Source of the DNA: Conus ventricosus
Taxonomy: Eukaryota > Mollusca > Gastropoda > Neogastropoda > Conidae
Assembly: GCA_018398815.1 (NCBI GenBank)
Contig: JAFLJL010014082.1
Span: 25,001-89,000 of the forward strand
Direction of reading: 5' to 3'
Length of the DNA stretch: 64,000 nt
Each line of letters opens with the position of its first letter. Position 1 is the stretch's first letter. A model generated the notes under the pieces. That model had not been told where the DNA came from, made no database searches, and saw nothing but the letters and a program-made list of their open reading frames with translations. The position numbers and the translations under genes were made by a program. Of this stretch, positions 10,901-22,006 are shown piece after piece.

Positions 10901-11775
10901 TTTATTTGGGGGGGCACTGGAATACAGGGCCCTTTTTACATTTGATCATAGGTTAGTCAGTGATAAACGGGTCCGGACTCTGAAAAAATCATTTTCCTGG
11001 AAAAATCCCCTTTAAAAAGTGGCCAAATAATCCCCGTTTGCTTTTTTATTAAATTTTGATGCTGAGAGACCCGAGACGTGTTTTTGTTATTACAGGTTTT
11101 AGAAAGGGCAGGGAAATGGTAAATTCCGTGCCCGATCTCATGGGGCAGACCACCATAGCCCGGGCCACGAGGGGGCCCAAACCCACAAATCTAAACCAAA
11201 GTGAACCCGTGGAAAAATGGAGGGAAGTTGCAGAACCCGTTTTAGCCCAAAACAAATCCAAATCCGAAAGGAAAACCTCAAACCCGCAACCTCGGATGAC
11301 CCAACCGGTACTACCCCCAAAAAGGGGGTTTTGGGCCGTTAAATCCCCCCAACAAACAAAAAAAGGGCGGGAATTTTTTCCCCCAAAAGACTGACAAGGT
11401 CCCCGACGGGCAAACCCCGGGGCAGAAGGAGGGAATTTAAAAAAAAAGATTGGGTTTCAGTTTTTGGAAGTGGAAATCCGCCTTTCAGGGCCCGAAGGGA
11501 GGTAGCAAAAGCAAAAAGGAAATACAACAAAGTTTTTTGAAGGGGAAAAAGGGGAACACCCCCCGGGCAGTCCCAACGTGGATGGGTTTTTGCAAAGGGT
11601 TTTTAAAGAAAATTAAAGCCAGAAAGAGTTTAAAAGGGCTTCTTTCCCTTTTAATTTGGGTTTTTTGAAAAGCCACACGGAAAAGGGTTTTTTAGAATGA
11701 CACAGAAGTGCCGCCCCCAAAGTTTGGGTTTTTTGACCACGGTTTTCCAAAGGAAATTGTATTATCCATGGGGGA
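7935..11775 (-). pseudogene. ORF2 of element C, corrupted
   Basis: Endonuclease about 11000-11770, reverse transcriptase about 9030-10800, RNase H and C-terminal Cys/His region about 8030-8800, all by block-wise similarity to E. Frame is lost many times, mostly through homopolymer growth and neighbour-base substitution. The endonuclease block retains recognisable stretches around the GDFNGHNP-equivalent, but not cleanly enough to judge catalytic residues. Confidence 0.6.
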
Positions 11776-11789
11776 AGGGGGAAAAAGGG

Positions 11790-13174
11790 GAGAGATCAGG
11801 GCAACTCCCCCCTTTAATCTGCTCCAATGGGGAAATTTATTTTTTTGTTTAACTGGGCTGTGTTTGGGCTTTGGACCTGCGGCAGACTTGCCCGCAGGTG
11901 ACAAAGGCCTGGAGTTTTGGGGATGGTGGGGGGTCTGGGTTTTTGGGGGAAAGGGGGAGGTTTTTCACTCCACCATCCCCCACGCGGGGGGGGAAAACCC
12001 CCTTTCCCGCAAAGGGCCTGGATAGGGGAGTTGAGGCGGGAGTGCTTTGGTTTTTTTGGGCTGCCCCGCGCGTTTTTGTAGGGCTTTTGGGCAGTCTGGG
12101 GGGGTGGCGGATTTTTTGCCTCCACCCGGGGGAGTCGTTTGGGTTGGGAAAGGGGGGGCCCTTTCTACCCCCAGAAATTTACAGATCCTTTCTTGCAAAA
12201 GTCTTTGAAAAAAGTTTAAAATCCCTCAGTCGGCAGCAGACTGATCGAGTGGACACTTTCTTTAAAGCCGAAGATAGGATGAACTGTCGGGGTTTTTGAC
12301 GCCCCCAACCCGTTTGCGGGGTTCAAAAAAAGAGTCTTCTTTTCCGTTTTGACTCGGTTTTATAGCCCGTTCTTGAATCCAAAAAAGGGCAAATTTTGGG
12401 AAAAGGAGGGATGGTCGCCACCCCAGTTTTGCACAATGTGCCGGATCTTTTAAACGGCCCATTTATGGGGTTTCCTTGCAGCAAATACCCAAAACACCCC
12501 TGCCAGAACAGCGGGCCCCGACAAGGGCCCAAAATTTTGGCCCCCTGAAGCACCTCAACGGGGAACCCGGAAAAATAAAAAATGAAAAAACCCCGGGCAT
12601 TCAGATAGCCGACTTTTTTGACCGGAGGCAGCACGGGTTGCAGAAAAGGGCGAAAGAGGGTGTTGGTGGCCATCTTTTTGCACCCTCTTTACTGTCACCC
12701 TGCGCACCTCGGTACCCCCCTGGGGGCGCCAGCTCCATTTAATTTTTGCCTCCGAGACACCCGAAAAATCCCCGCAGCGAATCACGCCCTTTTTAGGGAA
12801 TTTTTTTTGTTTGTGGGAGTTACCCCCCGAACCCCCTGTCCCCTAATTTTGTTTTTCCTTTAGCAGCCCGTTTTTTAAAAAGTTTTCTGTGATTTACCAC
12901 CCAAAAAAGGAAAGAGCCCTTTCCCCAAACCCCTTTATGGGGGCCCAGGGTCACCTCCAAAAACCCTTTAAGCCCTTTTGTTGGCCCAAAAAGGGGCCCC
13001 CGCGAAAGGGGGGCTTTTTCCCCGCCTGCCCTTTAAATTTTAAAACCAGGAAGCCCAGAAAAACCGTCCCTGTCCCCACTTCAGGGCTGAACACTATCAG
13101 AATCGAAATCACCCGAAAAGGGGATGCTTTCCTTCCTTTCTTTTTTTGGGGGGATTGATTTTGAAAAAAGCCAT
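11790..13174 (-). pseudogene. ORF1 of element C, corrupted
   Basis: The start is at 13174 (MAL-type start in C'), followed by a basic Lys/Arg patch, central RRM-like region (about 12560-12900), CCHC region (about 12400-12560) and Pro/Ser-rich tail (about 11850-12200). The cleaner version of the same element is 31130-32451. Confidence 0.65.
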
Positions 13175-13925
13175 ATTGAGTTTATTGTAATTATCCCTCC
13201 CTTACCCACCCCACCTTTGGGGTCCCAAATAAGGGGAGGGGGCCCAAAAATTCCTTTTCCCACCCCTTCCCCGGCTTCGGGGGAGACAAAGACCAAAAAG
13301 AACACTAAACCCCCATCCCCCCTGTTTATGCTCAACCCCGGGAACAGAGAGCTGGCCTGCAGGGGGTTTACATTTGGGCCCGCAGGGGGAAATGCCTGTC
13401 TGGGCCCCCCCCAAGAAGGGGGGGCCCATTTTTACCCCGGGGGCCCAAAAAGTACTTCCGTCCCAAAGGGGAGGGCCGAGCCAAAATGAAAAGTGTTGGG
13501 GGACAGGCCCTCTCAATTACCGGATCTCAAATTCCCCCCCGACACAGGTTGCACCCCCGGGAAAAGCGGGGATCTTAAGGGGGAAACCCCAGAGAGAAAA
13601 GGAGTGTTGGAAAAAGAAGATTTAAGGGGGGACGAAAATAGAAAAGGGCCAAATAGGAAAGGCAGAAAAAAAAGAAAAGGGAAAAAAGGCGGGTTACCTT
13701 TGCAGGATCCCCCACCCTTTGCCCTTTTGACATGGGGGGCCCTCCCAGGGGGATCAACCCCCTTACCCCGTTATGCTTAGGCCACAGCATCTGGGTTCAA
13801 AAGGCCCAGAACAGTTGGAAAAAACCACCTAACACCAAATATTGATGCCCCCCCCAGCAAAGCCAAAGGGGGCCCCTGGACCGCGCAAGCCCTCCCACCC
13901 GCCAAGGTCGCAACCCCCCAAGGGG

Positions 13926-14237
13926 AACAGCTGTTTTAGATTGCTTTTTTTGATCGACATTGAATTAGAAATGAGCATTCCTCAACCTTTTTTACTGACT
14001 GAGGGCCCCCTGCTAGAAACCCTTTAAAGGGCCTTTTTTTTTTGGGGCAAAAGGCTCAGAATGGAAAAGGGGGTTTTTTTTCTCCGCCCCCTTTCCCTTA
14101 CGAGCCAGGAAGCCCCGAAAACCCGTTTTTCTTCGGGTTTATTTTTCAGAATCGCTGTCTGTTTTTAAAGTTTCCCGGGAAAAAGGGGTGGGAGCCCCCT
14201 CTTCCCTTTTGGGGGGGATTTTTTTTTAAAAAGCCAT
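13926..14237 (-). pseudogene. ORF1 N-terminal fragment of element B/D
   Basis: About the first 100 codons of ORF1, from the ATG at 14237 to the point of the C insertion. The cleaner copy at 33189-33487 shows the MAFSKN-type start, the KRKRKAASP basic patch and the start of the conserved SALSPFAIQKG block. Confidence 0.7.
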
Positions 14238-14978
14238 GGGGTTTTTTTTATTAAAAATTTCATCCCCCCTTCCCCCCCACCTTGGGGTCCAAAAATAAGG
14301 GGCCAGGGGCCCAAAAATCACTGTCTTTACCCCCCCCAGGTTCAGGAGAGATTTTACAACAGACCAAAAAAAAACCAACCCTTTTCCCCCCTGATCAGCC
14401 CCAAAACCCCCGGGAAAAAGGAGCTGGGGACTACAGGGGTTATCTTGGGAGGGCCCGGGAAATGCCTTTTTGACCCCGCCCCAAAAGGGGAGCCGATTAA
14501 ACAAGGGCCCCCAAAGTGTACTCCCGTTAGGAGGGTCCCAGCCAAAGTGATTTTTGTTTGGGGGCCCGGCCCCCTCAAACAACCCGGATCTCCTTCCCCT
14601 CCTCACAGGTCGCACCGCACGGCCAACGCGGCGGATCTTAAGGAGACCACAGAGAGAAAAGGAGTGTGGAAAAGAAGACTTGAAGGGGAGACGAAGAAAG
14701 AAAAAGATCCGTTAAGAAAGGCAGAAGACAGAATAGGAAAAAGGTGGGTTACTATTTGTCTGGGCCCTCACTCCTAACCTTTCTGACATGGGAGACCCTA
14801 CCAGGGGCATCAATTCCTACCACGTAATGCTTGGCCAGTCAGCAACTTGGCTATACAGGCCTAGCAGTGTTCACAACTAACCATCTAGCTGAGTTTTGAT
14901 GCCCCCGTCAGCAAAGCCTAAAAGATCACAGGACCACGCAAGCCCTCCGACCACGGCAAGGTTGCAACCCCCGGAGGG
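13926..14978 (-). mobile_element. I-like element B/D, 5' part (ORF1 start and 5' UTR)
   Basis: Begins abruptly at AACAGCTGTT, inside ORF1, immediately after the 5' terminus of C. It runs through the ORF1 start at 14237 and a normal 5' UTR to the terminal GGAGGG at 14978. The following 12 bases duplicate those before the B tail at 2474, which proves its continuity with B. Confidence 0.82.
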
Positions 14979-15150
14979 AACTCCTTACCACGTTGTGCTT
15001 AGGCCAGACAGCAACCTGACTTTTCCAGGCCTAGAAGCATTTTAAAAAACTAGCATATCTTCAAGTATTGATGCCCCCGCCAGCAAAGCCTAAGGGATCA
15101 CAGGACCGGGTAAGCCCTCCGACCACGGCAAGGTTGCAACCCCCGGAGGG
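14979..15150 (-). mobile_element. 5' terminus of I-like element A
   Basis: Restarts with the duplicated AACTCCTTACCA and completes the A 5' UTR, including CACGTTGTGCTTAGG as in other copies, ending GGAGGG at 15150. At first sight this looks like a second 5' promoter monomer of D, but the duplication identifies it as the separated end of A. Confidence 0.8.
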
Positions 15151-15473
15151 GTGTAGCATATAAGGACTAGTCCGCACTAGTGATGCCTCCTTGATGAAAC
15201 TGAATCTGAAACTTACCAAAACCAGGAAAAATCACTATCGGCTAAATGGCTACCACATACTCACTATGCAAAATATAGTAGTAGGAGTATGTCAAGTTTA
15301 ATCAAACTCCATGGAATGCATTAAGTGAGAATGTGCATTTTTTCCCTTTTGGACCTGAGGTTTTAATCAAATGCACTCGGTGTCGACAGTAAGTTTTACA
15401 AACTGATGAATAACTTTTAAAACACACACACACACACACAAACTTATTGACTAAAAAAACATGATTTTGAATC
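15151..15473. other. Flank between elements A and E
   Basis: No coding potential or recognised repeat apart from a short (AC)n at 15422-15440. Repeated almost identically at 34387-34711. Confidence 0.6.
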
Positions 15474-15486
15474 TTTTCAAAACAAG
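15474..15486. repeat. Left target-site duplication of element E
   Basis: TTTTCAAAACAAG, identical to 21302-21314. Confidence 0.95.
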
Positions 15487-15570
15487 ATAAGATAATGTTG
15501 CTTATAGCCCAGCCGACCGCAAAGGGCCATATCAGGGCTGTCACCACGTTAAAATCAACTCACCAGTCAT
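15487..15570 (-). promoter_or_regulatory. Conserved 3'-terminal block with predicted hairpin
   Basis: The last 85 nt of the element are the best conserved part across all copies (2488, 15487, 29161, 34725, 48525, 63121). On the sense strand an outer stem AGCCC/GGGCT encloses an inner stem GGCC/GGTC with loop CTTTGC, followed by GCTATAAGCAACATTATC. In LINEs such a structure can be what the reverse transcriptase recognises. That role is inferred. Confidence 0.6.
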
Positions 15571-15665
15571 AAAAAAAAAAAAAACAACTTTCACACATCT
15601 CGTTAAAATGACATCGTCTACAAACGCACCAGAAACTTTGTTAAAAACCTTTCTGCCGTAAAATC

Positions 15666-18600
15666 TTAAATCATATGAAAAATGTTAATCTCTCTCAAAA
15701 ACTCGAGGATCACATCAGGCGGGACATCCCTGAACAGGATCTTCATGGACTCCGCCGTAAAATGTTTGTGTCTCACATCGTGCAAGTCCCAACACTCTAA
15801 AAGAATATGTTTCATTGTGAGTGGCGCATGGCATGGAATGCACCACGGAGCTTCTTCACTCTTTAAAAGGTAAGAATGGGTAAAATACGAATGGCCGGTG
15901 TGCAGCCGGCACATAACCGTTTCCTCTTTAACGACCCCCCGACGTAGATGGAGGAAGTCCTTAAGGTTTGGACGGATCTGAAAGAGTTTGTTATTCGTCT
16001 GCGTGTTCCAATCCTCCTGCCAAGAGGTCTCTCACATAATCGTTAATTTTGGGTTTCACGTCTGAGCAGGGGATATAAATGTTGGACAGTTTTTCTCTTG
16101 TGGCGTTCTTGGCTAAACGATCACCATTTCGTTCCCGCCGATGCCAACATGACCAGGAACCCAAGCAAGAGTAATGTTGTAACCGTCCGCTTTCAACTTA
16201 CTAAAAAGTTCAAAGAAATGTAAAAGTTCTGGATGCTGAAGGTTGCGGCCAGCTATGGCCTCCAAAGCTGACAGCGAATCCGACAGAACCAGAAAGTCCC
16301 TCTTTGAAGAATGTGAGATTATCTCAAAGCCAGAACCAGAGCAGTAAGTTCAGCAGAAAATACAGAAGCATCGGAATGTATATGTTCCAACAGTATCTGA
16401 GAAGGAGCCCCAGGGCAGTAGGCTGCACAGGCCCACTCCATCTTCAGACTTGGAACCGTCAGTGAAAACTTTTTGACAGGATGGAAATTTCAAACAGAGC
16501 TCAGCATACAAAGCCTTGTACGCCAGAGAGCTTGGTAGACTCTTTGCGAAAAGCTGCAAGATCGAAACGAATCTCTGGCGTGAAGAAGGTCCACGGAGGT
16601 TGATCCGGAAACTTGGAAAAATCCGACACAACTCCTAGGTCTAGACCTGCATTCCGCACGTGAGGACTGCATACGAAGACCAAACGGCGGAATACATTTC
16701 GGGTTGTTTTCAAACTTACTTTGGAACGGAAGGACAAAGACACAGTCATAGGCAGGATTCTGCGGTTCTGAGAACAGTCGGATATAATAATTCAAAGACA
16801 GTTTCAGCCTGCGGTTGGACAATGAAGGTTCACCCGCCTCTGCGTACAGGCTGTACACAGGGGTGGTGCGGAACGCTCCAAGACAGAGACGAAGCCCTTG
16901 ATGTGGATAGGGTCCAAGAGTTTGAGGTAAGAGGTCTTGCAGAGCCGTACACGGCACAACCGTAGTCTAGTTTGGAACGGACCAAGGCTCTGTAGAGGTG
17001 CAGCAAAGTTTCTTATCAGCGCCCCAGTCGGTGTGTGCTACGACCCACAGAATATTCAGAGCTTTCTGGCAAGAAGTTTTGAGGTTTTTGATGTGGCTGA
17101 GAAAGTTGAGTTTTTGGTCAAAAATAACTCCCAGGAATTTGGCTTCTTTTACAACTGGAATGGTGGACTTGACGCAAAGTTGGAGTCGACGCTGTACACT
17201 GTGGTAAGAAGCTCCAACTGCATACAGCGCAAAGTCATCAACAAACAGAGAGGACTCGGTGCCCAGTCTTACCGATTGGACAATGTCATTTATTTTAATG
17301 CTGAAAAGGGCGGGAGAAAGGATGCTCCCCTGAGGAACACCCAACTCCTGCCCATGGATTCAGAGAGTGTGGTGCCAACATGCACCTGGAACTGTCGATC
17401 GGCTAAAAAGTTTGAATGAACAGAGGCAGGTGACCCCGAAAACCAAGTCTGTGCAGGTCCATGAGGACTCCTGCTTTCCACGTGGTGTCGTACGCCTTTT
17501 CGAGTCGAAAAAGATAGCGACCACGTGCTGCTTGTTAACAAAGGCATTGCGGATGGTGGTTTCTAGACGGATTAGATGGTCAACCGTCGAGTGGTACTTC
17601 CGGAAACCGCACTGTCACTGGCCAAAAGACCATCGGTTTCCAGCTTCCACATCAGACGGGAGTTGACCATCTTTTCCATCAGCTTACAGAGGCAGCTGGT
17701 CAGAGCGATTGGGCGATAGTTGGAAGGGTTGGTAAGGTCCTTTCCAGGCTTTGGAAGGGGAATGATCAGGGCTTTCCGCCAGGAGGGCGGAAAGGACCCT
17801 GTGGTCCAGATATGGTTATAGACTTGGAGAAGAGTCTGAAGACAGCTTTCCGGAAATGTTTCACAACCTGATAATGAATGTCATCCAGACCAGGGGCAGA
17901 ATCAGTGCAGGTTTGTAAGGCTGATTTGAGTTCAAACGATTGAAAAAGGAAGATTATAGGTTTCAGAGTTGTCTGATGTGAAATTGTATGAGGATTTCTC
18001 TCTAACCTCTTTGTTTCTTAAAAAGACTGCAGATTTATTTGAAGAGAGGAGTTTCTGTTGGATGGTGGAGGCCAACAGATTGGCAACAGCTTGTTTGTCA
18101 GTGATCAGAGCATCAGCAAGTTTCAAGTGATGAATGGAGGGGTTGATGTTCTTCCCTTTGATTTTCTTAATGATGTTCCCACTTTTTTCTTGGAAGTTTA
18201 GATGTCAGCCTGGAGCAGAAGTTTCTCCAGGACCGACGTTTACTGATTTTGAAAGTGTGTCTCGATTCGCACGGAGTTTCTGATGGCTCTAGCGTGGGAC
18301 CTGAAGGTCGTTGGTATATCCCGACGCTGAGCCTGTTTGCGAACTTTTGAAATTTGTTTGGCAGTCTGAATTGAACCAGGTGTTTTTGGCATTTGAAGTT
18401 TATCGGAAGACACTGGAATACAAGCTTTAGCACACTTGATCACGGTGTTAGTCAGTGATTCTGCTGGGTCTGGACTCTGAAAAAAATCAGTGTCCTGGAA
18501 TTCTTTTGAAATAGTGGTTGCAAATAGATCCCAGTTTGCTTTCTTATAATTGAGATGTTGAGAGACAGAGGCGGTTTCAGTTAATATGGGCTGTAAAAGA

Positions 18601-19238
18601 ACAGGGAAATGGTCACTTTCCGGCAGATCGTCATGGACAGACCACTCATAGTCCAGGACCAGCGAGGGGTCACAAACCGACAAATCTAAGCACGAAAAGT
18701 GAACCTGTGGAAGAGTGGAGATAAGTTGCAGATCCGTCGTTCAGACAACACAAATCCAAATCTGAAAGGACATCCTCAATTAGCAAACCTCTGGATGACG
18801 TACTGGCACTACCCCAAAGAGGATTGTGACCGTTAAAGTCACCCAACAGCAAAAAGGTCGAGGAAGTTTCTTCTATCAGACTGACAAGGTCCTGACGACA
18901 AACCGGGACAGAAGGTGAGAGATAAAGGGAACAGATTGTCACAGTCTTGTGGAGAGTGACTCTCGCAGCTACAGCCTGAAGGGAGGTAGACAGAGTGACA
19001 GGACTATACAACAAAGTTTTGTGTAGGAGAAGGGCAACACCGCCCGACAGTCCAACGTGGATGGTTGTGCAGGTTTTGAAAGAATATTAAAGCCAGAAAG
19101 ATTAAAGGTCTTCTGGCTTGGAATTTGAGTTTCTTGAAGAGCCACGACGGAAGGTTTTAGAGACTGACACAGAAGCTGCAGCTCCTCGAAGTTGGAATTT
19201 AGACCACGGATATTCCAATGGAATATTGTACTATCCAT
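15666..19238 (-). CDS. ORF2 of element E: endonuclease, reverse transcriptase, RNase H
   Basis: About 1190 codons from the ATG at 19238 to the stop at 15668-15666, broken by several single-base indels. The N-terminal apurinic-type endonuclease has the FHWNIRGLNSN start, LQETQ and GDFNGHNPLWGS. The reverse transcriptase has VPQGSILSPALFSIKINDIV and the catalytic SSLFVDDFALYAVG. The RNase H has FTDGSKSEDGVG, AELTALVLAL, SDSLSALEAI and WVPGHVGIGGNEMVD. The C-terminal Cys/His segment reads CIPCHAPLTMKHILLEC. The protein would nick target DNA and copy its own RNA in place. Indels in E and E' fall at different positions, so the underlying ORF may be intact. Confidence 0.85.
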
Positions 19239-19263
19239 GGTGCAGAGGCGAAAAGGAGAGAAA

Positions 19264-20578
19264 TCAGGTCATCTCCTCTTCAACGTCCGCTTCTAATGGA
19301 GCGAATTTATTAGTTAGTTTCACTGGACTGTGATGGTCTTTGGACCTGCTGCAGACTTGCCCGCAGGTGACAAAGGCCTGGAGTTTGGAGATGGTGGAGG
19401 TCTGGATTTGGGAGATGGTGGAGGTTTCTTCCTCATCTCCACACTGGGTTGAACTCCCTTGCCCGCACGGGCACTGGACAGAGGAATTCGAGTTGCGGGT
19501 GCTGTTTTTTAATCTGCCCAGCAGCAGATGTTGTAGACTGCTGGGCAGTCTGAGGGGTGGCAGATTTTTTGCCTCCCACCAGGGGCATTCACTGTGGGTT
19601 AAGAGGTGGTGGACCTGCTTCCACCAGAGCTGACAGTTCTTCCTTGCAGTGTCTTTGAAAGATAAATTCATCAGTCTGGCAGCAGACTGACCGAGTGAAA
19701 TTTTCTTTACGGCCGAAGCATATGAAGATGCTGTGGGCGTCTGACTGCCCACAACCTGCTTGCGGGCTTCAAAAAAGGAGATCTTCTTTTCTGTTTTAAA
19801 CTCTTTGTATTGTGGATTCCTGAATCCAAAGAGGACAGTTTCTTGAAGAGGAGGGATGGTCGCCACGCAGTTAGCACAATGTGCCGGATCTTTGCACGGC
19901 CCATCATGGGTTGCCTTGCAGCAAGCACCGCACACCTCCTGCCCAGAACAGCGGTCTCTGACATGGCCAAACCTCTGGCATCTGAAACACCTCAACGGGG
20001 ACGGCACATACAGCTGAACATGAACATTTAGGTAACCCACTTTGATGACCGGAGGCAGCACAGGGTTGCAGAACGTCAGAAAGAGGGTGTTGGTGTCCAC
20101 TCTCTCTGAACCTTTCTTTAACCGTCACCCTGCGCACCTCCGTCACACCTTGGGACGCCAGTTCCGTCTTGATTTCTGCCTCTGAGACCCCTGATAGATC
20201 TCTGCAGCGAATCACACCTTTTGACGAATTTAACTGTTTATGAGGAGTCACCCTGATCTCCCTGTCCACTATCTTTGTTGCTCTCAAACAGCTGTTCAGA
20301 TTGCTTTTTAGATCGACATTGAATTAGAAACGAGCCATTCCTCAACCTTTTGACTGACTGAGGGTCACCTGCTAGACCTTGAAAGCCCTTCTGGATAGCA
20401 AAAGGGCTCAGAGCTGAAAGGGGTCTTTCCTGCTCCGTCCCTTCCATCACGAGCCAGGAAGCCCAGAAACCTGTCTTCTGTCTTATTTCAGTATCTGAAT
20501 CACTGTCTGTTTGAAAATCCCCTGAAATAGGGGATGCTGCCTTCCTCTTTCTTTGGGGGTAGTTTTTTGAAAAGCCAT
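19264..20578 (-). CDS. ORF1 of element E: CCHC nucleic-acid-binding protein
   Basis: About 438 codons from the ATG at 20578 to the stop at 19266-19264. The order is a basic N-terminus, conserved block GTEQERPLSALSPFAIQKG, an RRM-like middle (REIRVTPHKQLN, then VTEVRRVTVK), three CCHC-type knuckles (CFRCQRFGHVRDRC; CGACCKATHDGPC; CANCGGDHPSSSRNC, read with E'), and a Pro/Ser-rich acidic tail ending EADVEEEMT. It is expected to coat element RNA. The frame is broken by extra bases near 20287 and 20112 and a lost base near 19863. E' lacks these but has others, so they look like consensus errors. Confidence 0.85.
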
Positions 20579-21301
20579 GTGTAATTTTATTATATTTCAT
20601 CCCTCCCTTACCCACCCACCTTGGAGTCCAACTAAGGGGCCAGGGCCAAGAATCACTGTCTTGACCCCTTCCAGGCTTCAGGAGAGATATACAACAGACA
20701 AAAACCTACCAACCCTATCCCCCCTGATCATGCCCAACTCCCGGAACAGAGAGCTGAGCACTACAGGGTTATCTTGGCCAGCCGGAGAAATGCCTGTTTT
20801 GACCCAGCCCCAAGAAGGGAGCCGATTAGTACACCCGGGCCAAAGTGTACTCCCTGTCTAGGAGAGGTCCGAGCCAAAGTGATGTGTTGAGAGCGCTGGC
20901 CCTCTCAATCACCAGGATCTCATTCCCCTCCGACACAGGTCGCACCGCACGGCCAACGCGGCGGATCTTAAGGAGACCACAGAGAGAAAGGAGTGTGGAA
21001 AAGAAGACTAAGGGGAGATGAAGAAAGAAAAGATCCGTTAAGAAAGGCAAGACAAGAATAGGAAAAAGGTGGGTTACTATTTGTCTGGGCCCTCACTCCT
21101 AACCTTTCTGACATGGGAGACCCTACCAGGGGCATCAATTCCTCCACGTAATGCTTGGCCAGTCAGCACTTTGCTATACAGCCTAGCAGTGTTCACAACT
21201 AACCATCTAGCTGAGTTTTGATGCCCCTGTCAGCAAAGCCTAAAAAGATCACAGGACCACTGCAAGCCCTCCGACCACGGCAAGTTGCAACCCCCGGAGG
21301 G
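20579..21301 (-). promoter_or_regulatory. 5' UTR of element E, expected internal promoter
   Basis: About 720 bp conserved between copies and ending in the 5' terminus CCCTCCGGGGG on the sense strand. I-clade elements carry an internal pol II promoter here. No specific promoter motif is identified by eye. Confidence 0.5.
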
Positions 21302-21314
21302 TTTTCAAAACAAG
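21302..21314. repeat. Right target-site duplication of element E
   Basis: TTTTCAAAACAAG, paired with 15474-15486. Confidence 0.95.
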
Positions 21315-21957
21315 GTGCAAAAGAATACAATTTTATGTTAATACACAAAACAAATAAATATTTGACAAATGTCTTGTCAGTCGTTAAAAACAACAGGCAT
21401 CAAGAATGGAGAAAACAAAACTCCCAGATTAGTCCACATGAAAATGAGTATTGAAACAAATCTACTTGCACTGGTTTTTTATATGTGTGTGTATTATTGC
21501 TTGTTTCAATAGGCTGCAGTCTGTTCCAGCCTCCATTCTCAACATATATTATCTTTGATCTACATTCAACATCATGTCCTTTTTTATGTGGTTTCGGGCT
21601 TCCTGTAGAAGTTTGATAAGCAGACATATGAGTAGATGCCAACTAGGTTTCTTTCCACACATCTGAGTTTAGAAACTCACCCTGAAGGTCAATGCAAGGA
21701 CAAATACACACACACACAAGTTCTTTAATATTTTGTGCTTATCTCAGGGCTAAAATGTAGGTAACTGAAATTTATAGATGTCAGAGAACTCTAAGGTATG
21801 GTTCTGTCATGTGATAATGTGAGATAATGTGTGAATATCTTTTGTGTTATTTTATCTAAAGAGATAGTCCTGACCATCATCTTACATTGAGGTACAGGGA
21901 CTAAGACAAGGATTCTTAGCCACAGAATACTTCTTTGTGGTTTTTGTAAGCCATGAT

Positions 21958-22006
<49 letters not shown>

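Larger units (their letters stand above)
7697..13925 (-). mobile_element. I-like element C, full length, inserted in ORF1 of element B/D
   Basis: The 3' end is at about 7697 (a corrupted GATAA tail and conserved terminal block, then an A-tract at about 7803-7839). The 5' end is the GGAGGG-type terminus at about 13925. The order on the minus strand is 5' UTR 13175-13925, ORF1 to about 11790, ORF2 to about 7935. Diagnostic variants such as GAGGCGGGAGTGCT near 12030 tie its 5' half to 31072-33188, which I take to be the same element on the other side of the gap. Confidence 0.8.
15487..21301 (-). mobile_element. Full-length I-like (I/Nimbus-group) non-LTR retrotransposon E
   Basis: A 5.8-kb minus-strand element with an exact 13-bp target-site duplication. 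On the element's sense strand it has a 0.7-kb 5' UTR (20579-21301), ORF1 (20578-19264), a 25-base gap, ORF2 (19238-15666), a 3' UTR with an oligo-T tract (15570-15583 in the window), and a conserved terminal block with TTATC-type repeats. Endonuclease, reverse transcriptase and RNase H, three CCHC knuckles in ORF1 and a short-repeat tail instead of poly-A all fit the I clade. The second copy in the window is at 34725-40547. Confidence 0.93.

Noticed and set aside
14979..15150. Second 5' promoter monomer of element D, as in some L1 families
   Set aside because: The 12-bp duplication shared with 2474-2485 shows that it is the separated 5' end of element A.
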